64,000 nt of DNA from contig OZ237737.1 of NCBI GenBank assembly GCA_965178125.1, positions 1,364,001 to 1,428,000 on the forward strand. The letters run 5' to 3'. The stretch comes from Bilabrum cf. latius. Lineage: Eukaryota; Bigyra: Bicosoecida; Bigyra; Bicosoecida. The notes below the pieces were generated by a model. That model was given only the letters and a program-made list of their open reading frames with translations. It was not told where the DNA came from and did no database searches. The position numbers were made by a program, and so were the translations under genes. Shown here piece after piece: positions 35,701 to 47,700 of the stretch. The stretch's first letter is position 1. Each line of letters opens with the position of its first letter.

Positions 35701-38700
35701 GCTCAAGCACGCGGCTCCAATTCAACGCACGCCAAGATCCTCGTGGAAGCCCCACCGCTTGGAGTAGCGCGAGCCTTGGCGGAATGCGCGCGCGACGCGA
35801 TTGCGGAGCACTCGCCAAAGGCCGAGTAGGCAGATGGTGATCCAGCGCGCGTGGGTGTCGTGGAGGGACCCCTTGCGTACGTGCCCGAATGGCGCGCGGG
35901 TCAGTGGGTCTGGGTTCCGTGCTGCGTCCTGATGTACTCCGCACCCGAGCAGCCACAGCACGCTGGTGCCGACGCAACGGCTCTGATGGGGTTCGGCGGT
36001 CGTTTCTTGGTGCAGAAGGTCGTAGTGCCGGGCGCTGCGAGCAAAGATGCCGCTGAGACAGCGTGGAAGCGGCAGCACGCTCTCCTTCTACCGTCTAAGG
36101 GTGATCGTATGGGCATTGGCGAGCGCAAGTGGGTCCGGAGGCTCAACCTGCGGTTTGCACAGGAGAGCCTCGACATGTTCCTGGCGCGTCGAGGCGCTGC
36201 CGAAATGAGGCGGGAGAAGGTCAAATCCATGATTCGCCTGCGTCGCTACATCCAGTCTTTGCCGTCGGACTAGGCTGTGGTGACCAACCTGCCGGCCTTT
36301 TGGGAGCGCCTGATCGCGATCCGAGCCGGCGAGGGCGTGCGGGACGCTCGTATGCGCAAGCAACGGCGCGAAAAGCACAACGTCAGCCGCTTTGGCGACC
36401 CGAACGCAACTGGATCCGCCGCGGCTGCGGCCGCTCGTCGTGTGCTTGCGGCTGCCAGTCGGGCCAGGGCTGGAGTGTTGATCACCCGGCCATCCACGAG
36501 AGGGCAGTCCAGGGTGGGAAATAGGAGCAGTGACGGCAAAGTAGCGGACGAAAAGGACGCAGCCGCTTCGGTGGCTCTTGATATGCAGCGCGCTCTGCAA
36601 AAGGACAGCAGATCGTCTCTGGAGGCCTTCGCAAACCACGTGTGGGCCGGTGGTGCAGATGGCCGATCGTCGGCCGGTGCGAGCTCGATGGGTCGCCCGG
36701 AGGATGTTGATCCCGAACTGGAACGTGCCAAGGCCGTGGTGAGTCGCAACTTGGACGAGATCCGACGTGACTTTAGGGAGGTCCTGCACCTCGCCACGCT
36801 GCGATACTCGGCTCGGGACACCATCGCAGCCCATGCGCTGCTGCAGCAGCGGCTGCCGCTTCCAGTTCCGTAGAGCGCACCTAGGTCATACGGCCTCGTC
36901 GAGGTGTCCGAAACGGGAGCACGGGTGCCGTTCCATGCGGCGTTGGCGAGCGTGGCCGAGTCCCTTGAGCTGACGTTTGCCCCGGCGTGGCCCGCCACCC
37001 TTTGGCTCGCCACTACGTTCGAGCTCCAGTTCCGCAACCGGCGCTTCGTTGACGTGGACCTGCCGGCATCTCAGGTCGCCGAGCAGCAAGCTGCGCTGGC
37101 AGAGGCCCTGGCAGGCGGCGGACAGTACGCAGAGAGATAGGCAGAGGCAGTCAGGGCTGCTGCCGCTGCTGCAGCCGAGAAGGCCTAGTCACTGCGTCGG
37201 GAGCGCATGCGCCGTCGCATGCGAAAGCATGTCGCCGGATCTTCCACAGTCGGCGGTCGACTGGGTCTGCCTGCTCCTCCCTCCGGAGGGGCCGGGACGG
37301 GGCCTCGGCGCGGTGGCCGGGTGCTTCGGCCAGCGGCAGGGTCCGGTGAAGGAGGCGACTCGTCTGCTGCTGGTGCACGCGCTGGTCGGCGAGGTTCCAT
37401 GCTTGGCATCGGGCTGAGCGCGCTGGAAGAAATTGAGAATGCGACCTACCCGTGCTCGTTGGAGCAGTGGTCGCTGCGACAGGACACGTGCAGGCAGGAG
37501 CTGCTCGAAGACCTCGAGGAGGACTGGAGGCAGCGATTCGCATCGGAGCTGCACGACTCTCTGCAGCCCACGCATAATCTGTTTGCAAGAGACCAGGAGG
37601 AGTACACAGAGAGCGCGCTGCTGCCAATCATGCGCAGGCAGCACTCCATCATGGCCTCGCAGCTTCGATTCGTGGTGGACACCTCAATCGACGATCTCAT
37701 GGTGTTCCTTGCAAAATCGTGCGAGGATGCCCGAGTCAGGTCAAATGCTCTTCGAGTCTTTGGCGGGATGCCCCGCGACAGTGCCCTGCTTCTGGACCCG
37801 GATCACGAGGGCAGGCTCATGGAAGTTGCAACGTACGGCCTGGATGGGCTCGCTGCCCCCAGAGAGATGCCGGCGAGCTAGGGCGAGTACGAGTCTCCGG
37901 TCTGGAAGCTCCTGGAGATAGATCCCAAGCCCGCACAGGCCCATGCCTCGGGCAGTGGAGATGATGCGCACGGACAACAGCACCCTGCTAACTCGGCAGC
38001 TGCTCAAACAGGCGTTAGCCCGAGGCCTCTGCTGCTTCCTGAGGCTGGTCATCACGGCAACACGGCTGCTGACGCGGCAAGGGTCGAGCGTGTAATGTCA
38101 AAACGGGCTCGGCTGGGAAGGAGATGGAGAAGAGCCTGCGGGGTTCCTGTTGCTGCAGTGCAGCGCGCCATGCGGCTGCTTGTGACGTGCTCGAGAGCCT
38201 TTCCTGAACCATCGGAATACGACGGGACTGCCTCTCGCATGGACATTTTGGCTGAGAATGGCGATGAGGACCTGGAGGAGATGCACTGGCGCAAGTCGGA
38301 AGTGGTACGCGTCGATGACACGGCAGTGAGCACCATGCACTAGAACGCCAGGTTCGAAGGGGCTTGTGCAGCTATTCGCAGGAGGTGGCAGCGGGGCACG
38401 GAGGTGTGCGACGGTATCGACGCAGCCGATGCGGATTCCTGGCGAATTGAGGATGACACCATCGGTCTGCCCGCGATATGGCGCCGCGCGGTGGAGGGCA
38501 GGCCGGTAGCTGCTATCTGGAACTATGTGTGGGGCGGTGATGTGGAATAGTTCCCCCACGAGCAGGAGGGCATGCTGGCCCTTGAGGACCTAAGCCCCGG
38601 CAGGGAGGCCGTGAGTGACCCTCAGCCTGGAGACGTGCTCAAGCGGCAGAGGAAGAGGGCGCATGCCAGAAAGGCCAAGGATGGCGAGCACCAGCGCATG

Positions 38701-41700
38701 CACGGCCAGTACGAATTTGGGGCGCCAAACGAGCAGGACACTGCGAAGCACTAGCCATCCCTTTTCAAAGTGTAGCTTGTACCCGGCCAGCTGCTCGAGG
38801 CGTCGGACGATGCCTTAGAGTTCATTGCCGCGGTGGACACGGTTTATCGCTCTGCGACCGCAGACAGAGACGTCCTAGAGCACGCCTCAGTCATTCGCGA
38901 TGAACCAGCTGCGAGCACCGGAGGCAGGCAGGACGACATCCTCGGCATGGGATTGTCTGGAGCAGATGCTGAGCAGCCCGAGCCGGACTGGCTTCGGTCC
39001 GAGCGAGTGGCCAGGGCCCGCGATGCCAGCACGGCTGACTTTGTGGGCGAGTATCTTGCGGGCCGCGGGTGCCAGCACTCCCTTCCTGGCGTTGGTATGG
39101 TGTCGTACCAGTCCAACCCTGACGCCCCAGCAAGCCACTCCCACGGGCTTGATTGGACAGCTGTAGAGAACATGCCACAAGGCTCGGGTATCGCAGCGTA
39201 TTATCGCAAGTAGGTGAAGAAGAATGCGGGAGGTCGCGGGTCCAAGTAGCACGGGAGCTCAGTATCAGGGCCAGACGATGGCCAGCAGACAGCAAGGAAG
39301 CCGTTTGCATCTAGGTTTGCCGCCGCGGCTGCAAGCGCTGCTCAGTCTGCAGCCCTTCGTGCAGAACCCGACGCAGTGCTGTCTCCCGCTGCGGTGCTTT
39401 CACCGAGCGGGGACTAGCTGCTGGAACGATTGAGGGAGTCTCTTTGGGGTATCGCGCGCGCTGGCGCGTCTGTGGGCTCGCTTGAACCCCTCGTCCTCAC
39501 CCTGCTCAGGATTCCGGCCTCTCCGTTGCTGTCGCTCAAAGGAGTGCCCCCGTTGCCTGCGCACTCCGGTGGTCAGGCCGCCCGGGCTGATCCGTTCAAG
39601 CTCCCATCGATTCACGCCCCGGTGCGACCAGGGGCGTGCGGAGATGCGTCCAACGAGGAGCAGTTCCATCCAGCTTCGCTCACACCCGGTCCGATCCCCA
39701 CCAACAGCGACTATCCGACGGCTCACTCCACTGCACTCAGGCTCCGGGCTGCAGATGCCTCGCTTGCCTCCATGGTGCGCTCGGAGCTGCGCCGTCCGCT
39801 CGCGCTCGCTGGAGCCTTTAGCCGGTATGCATGGGTGCTTCGCTTCTCACCACGGAGCGTGAGGAGGGCAGTGTCAGTACGTCGTTGGTACGAGCCGCTG
39901 AAAGACATCCAGCCTGGAGTGTACGATGACCGTCGGGAGGCCCGGCGCAAGGCGCGGGAGGAGCGGATTGCGACGAGGAAGGCGGAAGCTGAGGCCGCAA
40001 GGCAGCGCGGTCGCGCGGCGGTTGCCCAAGCAGAGCAGTAGGCAAAGAAGGAGGCCGAGGAGGAACTAAATTTGGCATCCAGGCTGTTCTCTACGCAGAG
40101 CAACGAGGCCTTGCCTCCTCTGCTGCAGCCGGTGGTAGTGGATGGTGTGCCAGCCATCGATTTAGCGACTTGGGAGGCCGAGGACGATCAAGGGTGGATC
40201 ACTGCGGACGAAGCGGATGATCCCAGTCGGCAGGCTAGGCGAGAACGCCGCAAGCGCCGCAAGGAGCAATCGCAGCAGCGCCGGGGTTACGCTGGCAGGG
40301 GAGCAGCACGCAGCGGTGCTGGTGGTGACCCTGCCGATGACGACGACGATGACTTCTTCGACGCGGCGACTGCCGGGCACGGTCGAGGCCTGTTCGGGCG
40401 TCGTGGTAGCGCCAGTCGTCACGGGCCAGTTGGAATCAGCCTCCTGTTGGGTGCCTAGTCCATTGTGCCCTACCGACAGCGCAAGCCACGGACTCGCTTC
40501 TTCCCTCTGGAGATCGACTACACCAAGGTTTCGGCCGTGGCCGCCATCCCGTTGGGAGCCAATGCAATGAGGGAGCACTAGTTGGCAGCCGATAAGGCAA
40601 AGAGTGGAGCAAGCAGCGGAGACGCCGATGGGTCGGATAAGGACAGTGCATACCTCTCGTCTGGGGAGAGCAGCCTAGAAGGTGACGTCCTTAGCGATAC
40701 GGACGAGTCCAGTGACGACAGTGACGTGTCCACCGATGAGGAAGAGCACCTCGCCAACCAGCTCGAGAGGCCGTCGTCGGAGGCCTCACAGGATGCCGAG
40801 GCCGCCGGTGCTAGCATGAACAGCGTGAAGAGCGTAGAGCCCGGGACTAGCCGGTACGTGAAACAACCAAGGCAGCAGCAGTGGCCAGGGATGCTTAAGA
40901 TCCGAAGGGCTGTACGCGACGAAGCGAAGCTGCTTAGGGCAATCTACCGTGCTGGAGAGGAGGCCAAGCGACTGTCGGCGGATGAAGTGAAATTCGGTCT
41001 CGTCACGGTTGATTGCACCCCCTACAAAGAGGCAATCGCTCGCAGGACGCGTGAGCTCGTGGCGTGCATCTCATCTCTCGTGATTGATGACGTGATTGCC
41101 GTTACGGAGTGCCTTCGCAGCAGGTACAGGAGTCTGGCAGACCGGGTGAGGAGCCGTCCAACGGACGCTAAGGGTCTTGAGGAGCAGCGCGATTTGCTAT
41201 CGACGATCAACAAGACCGTTCTGGAGCTGGATACTGTAGCTGCCGACTCCATCGAACGGCTGGAATGCCTAAGAGAGTTCGGTGTGGTAGTGCCCGGCAA
41301 GGTGATTGCTGCTGCCTGGCGAGTGCGCAGGCGGCCTTCGGAGATCGAGAACGATGAGATTGATGCTAGCACCTACCTGGAGGAGCTCACCAAGAAGCTG
41401 CAGGAACAGCTGAAGAAGGAGAAGCATGCCTTCGAAACCGAGCTGAAAGAGCTCCCTGACAAGGTGCTGAGGTTCTACTCTCTTGGAGGCAAGCATCTCG
41501 AGGACGGGGCTACCAGGGGGGATGGCGGGCTAATCTTCTTGAGCGACAAGGGAAGAACAGAGAGCGAGTCCATTGCGGTTGAAGCGTAGCAGTTGCACGA
41601 CCGCATGAAAGACGCAGCCACCAAGGTAAAGGAGATAAACGAAATCGAGAGGATTCTCGGCGAGGAGCAGTCCGAGTACGGTACTCTTGACGCCTACGCC

Positions 41701-44700
41701 ACCGACTTTGCCCCCTTCTACCGTCTATGGTCTGCAATGAGTGACTTTGATGCCCTCAGGGACTAGTGCCTGCGGGAGGCCATTCAGGGCCTCAACCCCG
41801 CCGACATTGCAAGGCAGGTGGATAGGCTGTATGCGGAGACTGAGACGCTGGTAGATACCTTCGCCCACGTTATCCCCCCACTTGAGTCTGCCAAGGGGCT
41901 AAGGGAGAGAATCGCTGCATTTAGGGAGGTTGTGCCCGTCATCGAGGCACTTGCAGCGCAGCCCATGCGAGCCGCTGGCAGCGACACTCACTGGAAGGCA
42001 GTTGCAGTGGAGCTGGTGCCGACCAACCCTGACCGAATCGCTGACGAGGTGTCATCAGTATCTTTGAGCGACCTCCTGAAGTATGGAGCCAGGGATAAGA
42101 TCGAGAAACTTCGCCGCATTTCGCTTGTGGCGAGCAAGCAGTTCCTACTCGATCGACAGCTTCGCAAGATGCAGAATGAGCTGAGGCAAACTAGGTTCTT
42201 GCTGCGGCCGTGGAAAGCGACCCACGTGCCAGTGCTGCAAAAGTCAGACGAAGTCATGGCGCTGCTTGACGATTAGCTCATCAAGACGTCGAACATCCTG
42301 GCATCCCCCTATATTGCTGGCAAGATGCAAACCAGGGCGTTGCGATGGGAGGCCACGCTGATCGATGCCTCGAACCTCGTCAAGCTCTGGATCGAGGTGC
42401 AGCGCGCATGGGTCTACCTGCAGCCAATTTTCGGGAGTGACGACATCCAAAGGTAGATGCCGCAGGAAGGGCGAAGGTTCACTGAGGCAGACAGGGTATT
42501 CCGTCGCTTTATTGCGTCAGTTCTGCAGTACCCCCACATCCTTGAGTGCGTACAGGACTCGGGCCAGCTATTCGCGCAATTGCAGCTTGCGATCGAGCGA
42601 TTGGATGAGATTTAGAAAAATCTCGCGCGATTCCTTGAGAAAAAGCGACTTGCCTTCCCGCGATTCTTCTTCCTAGGGAATGATGAGCTTCTTGAGATCC
42701 TTGCAGAATCGCGCGACCCCAGCATGGTGCAGCAGCACCTGCCCAAGTCGTTTGAGGGCATGCACACGCTCGTGTTCGAGGAGACAGCCAAGGGGAAGGC
42801 CCTTACGGAAAAGAAGGCGAGAGAAGCCGCTGATGCCGCCAAAGCAGATCGTATGAAGCTGAAGAGCTCGCAGAGAGACCAACCGGATTCGGGTGGTGCT
42901 GCTGGGGCAGCTGGGGAGGATGAGGGCGGGGACGAGGGTGGTAGCAGGCGCGCATCTGACATGGGCAAGGCAAGCACTGTGGAAGATCAGGAGCGCGAGC
43001 GCAACCGCATCATGCTGCTGAAGCTGCAGGAATCTTCTGCTGGGCTAGGTGACAGCGACCCCACTGGGGTACTTGACATGGCCGCAGCCGATGCCGCGGA
43101 CGAAGCCCGCAGGCAAAAAGAGATTGAAGACGCCAAGGCCGCCGAGGGCACCCTGTTGATCACGGGCATGAAGAGTGCAGACGGCGAACACGTGCCTTTT
43201 GCTCTCGATGACGTCGTGGATCCCAACCGCGGCCTGCGTCGCGGCAATGTTGAGGTGTGGATGGCGGAGGTCGAGGAGTCCATGCGAGGCAGCGTGCGGC
43301 TGCATACCATGAGGGCGCTTCATGACTTCGTCAGAAACGTGGGCTTGCCTGAGGCCGGTGTGGTGCCTTCCCAGTCCTATCTTGACGAATACGCAGTGCG
43401 TCGAGAGGAGTGGAGCTCCCGCTGGCCGGGGCAGGTCGTGTTGGCAGTCGATCAGATCGTGTGGACATATGGCTCTGAGTCGGTGCTGCGGCTGATCGAG
43501 AAACGATCTCTTCGCCGCGATGCAAATGATGAGCTTATCAATGAGTACTCTCGACAGCATCTGGAGGGGTATCACGCGATGCTCGGCACGAACCTAAGGG
43601 CCATCGTCCGGAGAGTGAGAGCGCCTCTCAACGTGCAGAGGCGCATCACGCTGTCTGCACTGACTACTCTTTCAGTGCATGGGCGCGATGTTGTTGACGG
43701 CATGCTGAAACGAGGCACGGCCACGGTGCATGACTTCGAGTGGTACTCGCAGCTGCGATACTACTGGGAGCACACACCTTCGGAGGCGGACGGCGAGCAC
43801 GCCGAAGTGATCTGGAAGGGGACGGACGGCGCATCCATTGGCCGGGGGGCTTCCTTTGAAGCCCCCGAGGCTGTTTCTTGGAGAAAGGCCGAAGCTGCTC
43901 GCAAGGGCAAAGGCAAAAGACGACGCTTTGCGGTTGCAAAGAACAAGGGCGGCGGGCTTGCGGCCCTTGTTATGGCCGCCACAGGAGCCGCGGACGAGGA
44001 GTCCATCGCTGAGGCCGCACGGCAGAGCGGCGAGGCCCGCATCCCTGTCAGGGTCGTCAATGCAACCCAGCACTACGGCTGGGAATACATCGGCAATACC
44101 GGTAGGCTCGTTGTTACGCCGCTCACGGACAGGTGCTACCGCACTCTCATGGGTGCCATCTCGCTCATGTACGGCGGCTCTCCCGAAGGTCCAGCAGGAA
44201 CAGGCAAGACGGAGACCACGAAGGACCTGGCCAAGGCGGTAGCTCAGCACTGCCTCGTTTTCAATTGCTCCGAGGGACTTGATGTTGGCGCGATGGGCAA
44301 ATTTTTTAGGGGTCTTGCCTCAAGTGGGGCCTGGAGCTGCTTTGACGAGTTCAATCGAATCGAGAAGGACGTTCTGTCTGTTGTTGCACAGCAGATCCTG
44401 ACGATACAGACCGCAAAGAGGCAGGGCCTGTCTCGATTTGTACCGCCTGATTCAACTGTAGCGGATGTGGGGGACGCAGATGCTGCGGATGATAGGTTCA
44501 GCATCCCTCTCAAGTCGTCGTGCAACGTGTTCATCACTATGAATCCTGGGTATGCCGGCCGCACGGAGCTGCCTGACAACCTGAAAGCGCTCTTTAGGAC
44601 AGTTGCAATGATGCGTCCGGATTTTGGCCTGATTGCAGAGATCAAGCTGTACTCGTACGGATTCGTGCAGGCGCGGCAAATGGCTCGCAAGATCGTTCAG

Positions 44701-47700
44701 GTGCTACGTCTGGCCTCGCAGCAGCTCTCAAAGCAGCAGTGGCACGACTTTGGTATGCGGGCAGTCAAGGCGATCCTGGATGCCAGTGGCCTCCTCAAGC
44801 GAGCTGCCGATGCAGATGCCGCAATGGACGTGCCGCAAGGGTAGCAAGCTCGGTGGTCGACTCGTGGCGATGACGATTCCCGGGAGGCTCTGCGGCTTGA
44901 AGCCACGATCGTGCTGCGCGCCATTCTGCAGGTAAGCATGCCTAAATTCACGAAGGAAGATGCGCCGTTGTTCATCGGTATCGTCAGTGATCTGTTCCCC
45001 GACCACCAGGCACTGATTCGTCGCTATTACGACCTCGGTCTCGGGGGTGGGAGCGCCATGCTAGGCCTCGGCGGCGGTGACACCTCGTTGGACGAATCGG
45101 CTTCAAGTACACCGGTGCTCTAGACCCCCAGGCCGAAGGCTGCGGCCCATCAGGTCGACGCTATCGATGGTGCTGATGGCGGGGCGGGCAACTATGACGA
45201 TGGACCGAAGCGGGTGGCGTTCACAGCATCAGCAGGTCAGTCTATGCCCACACCACGCTCATCAGGCGGCGAAGTTGCCGCTGCCGAGGACCGCGACGAA
45301 CTTGCCCTTCGCACGGAAATTCTCGAGGTGTGCTCAAGGTCTGGCATGCAGCCGATTCCCTCTTTCCTCGGCAAGTGTTAGCAGCTGCATGAGACGGCGC
45401 GGGTGCGTCACGGCATCGTTATCATTGGTGAGGCCATGTCTGGCAAGACCAGCATTATTCGCGCTCTGTCTCGCGCAACCACTGCTCTCTCCAGGAAGCG
45501 ATCCGACACTGCAAAAGTGGCACTGTCGGCCATCGGCATTGTCAAGGATGCCGTCGAGAAAGGGAAGGGAAGGGGCCGGAAACGAAAGAAGAGTAAGGGT
45601 GACAGACGGTCGAAGAGCCAAGAGCCATCCTCTGGTCCTAGAAGCGGGAGCTCGAAACGCCGCCGAAGGCGAAACAGCAATGTGGCCGCAGACGGGAAGG
45701 GGGCCCAAACCGCTGGACGCGGGGCTTCAATCGCAACAGCAAGCAGCTCCTCCATCGCCCCGGTTCGACTCAGGGTGATTAATCCAAAGGCCATCAGCCT
45801 CCAAGAGCTGTTTGGTCAGGGCGAAGAATCCACGGGGGAGTGGGAGGATGGTGTGCTGGCCGTCACGATGCGTGCATGTGCACGTGACAGCTCTGGGGAC
45901 AGGAAGTGGATCCTGTTTGATGGTCCCGTCGATACTCTTTGGATCGAAAACATGAATACTGTGCTGGACGACACCAAGAAGCTGTGTCTTCCCAACGGAT
46001 AGGTAATTCGAGTTCCCGAGCAGGTGCTCATGCTGTTTGAAACCGACGATCTGTCGAGCGCGAGTCCAGCCACGGTGAGCCGTTGCGGCGTCGTGTACAC
46101 GGAACCCAGCGTCGTCGGCTGGCGATCGCTGCTAGCCTCGTGGCTGCAAACGTAGCAGGCCGGCAAGGGCGTGCCAGGTGGTTTGATTCAAACGGTAGCC
46201 GTCTTGCAGCAGGTCCTTGAGACCGGACCGTTCGGCGCAGAGGTCGTTCGGCGCCGCCGACAAAGACAGCGGTGGCGCTCTACATTGCGTGAATCCAGGG
46301 CTCTTCTTGCCGTGGCCAAAGCACGAAATGCGCACAAGGCGGTCAAGCAGGCCGAGGATGCAATTGCTGCCGTGAAAGAGGAGCAACAGCAGGAAATGAA
46401 GGACAGGCGCTCAGGCAAGGCAAAGGCTTTGCGTGCCAAGCTACGGAACACGACCCCGGAGGAGGAGAGGGCAAACCCCCACTCGTATGAGCAATCTGTC
46501 CACAGGTTCATTGTGCGGACATGCGAATGGCTGCTCCCAATCCTGCTTCCTGCCTTATCGCGCTGCTTTAGAGCCAATGGCAACTTCCTGTGCGCAGTGT
46601 CGGAGCAAGCCGCCGTGAACAATTTCTTGACGATGCTTGGAGCCCTCCTCCATGATGAGTTCGGCAGCGGCGAAGAAGAGGAGGAAGAAGATGATGTCAC
46701 GGATGACCCTGTGCAGAAGGCCCTCCGGGGAGACAGCCCTGACGCTCCTCAGCTGCTGGTCAGTCTTGGTCTGAGCGCTTCGAAGATGCGCAGGACGCAG
46801 GACAGCAAGAAGCGAAGCGGTGGGCCTTAGAAGAGCAAAACGCAGGCATCAGCGGAGCTCAAGGGCGTCTGGTGCAAGCTGGAGTGCTTCATCATGCAGT
46901 CCGTTGTGTGGGGACTGGGCGGAGCCCTCGATGCAGAAGGTCGTCGCGTCTTCGATCGACTCCTGAGGCGACTGGCCAGCGGCGGGGGCCCCGGCGAGGA
47001 CCTCGACTACCGCCCTCCGGGTCACGATCAGGAAGAAACCCGGTAGCAAAACATGATCAGGAACGCCGCAAAGGCGCTTCAAGATGCCGCTCGGCCGCAG
47101 TCTGCCGCTGCCTCCAGCGAGGGCACGATCACGGCAGCTCAGCGTAGTAGTGGTGACGAGAGCGACGGGGACGAGTGGGCAAGTGATATTGACGAGGAAG
47201 AGGATGAATAGGCCGAGATTCAGGCAGCTGTGCAAGCAGCTAAGGAAGCCCGCATATCCGGTAGCTAGCCTGCCTCCACCTCCAAGCTGGTCGCGGCCGC
47301 GGCGTCGCGCCCGTCGTCTCCGAAGGCTGCTGGACTCTCGGCCCACGCTGCACCACGTGTGCGATCTGTCGGCAACTTGTTCCGCGGAGATGGGCGAAGG
47401 GACTTGGGATCTCGTCGGGCGCTGCTGATACCTCCGGGACTGGAGCTTGACCGCCGCGCAGACGATGGGACCGTTCTGGCGGCCTCTCACTCCTTCTTTG
47501 AGGCTCCTGCAGGAGACATGAGTTCTCCAGGGCAAGCTGCAAGTGGGAGAGGCCTCATGTCGCCGGCTAGTCCGGCTGGTGCAGCGGTGGAGAAACTTAG
47601 GCGGTCGGCCTTGGAGCGATATGGAAAGGCGCAAGGCCCGACGTGGTTTGACTACTGCATTGAAACACCCGTGCGCGGCTCGCTTGCCGATGCTGAGGAA

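Noticed and set aside
45379-45381. UAG = Leu
   Set aside because: At KC-TAG-QLHE dyneins usually have Ile/Val, which would suit Leu. However, at least four other TAGs fall on invariant Gln sites and one on an invariant Glu, which Leu does not fit.
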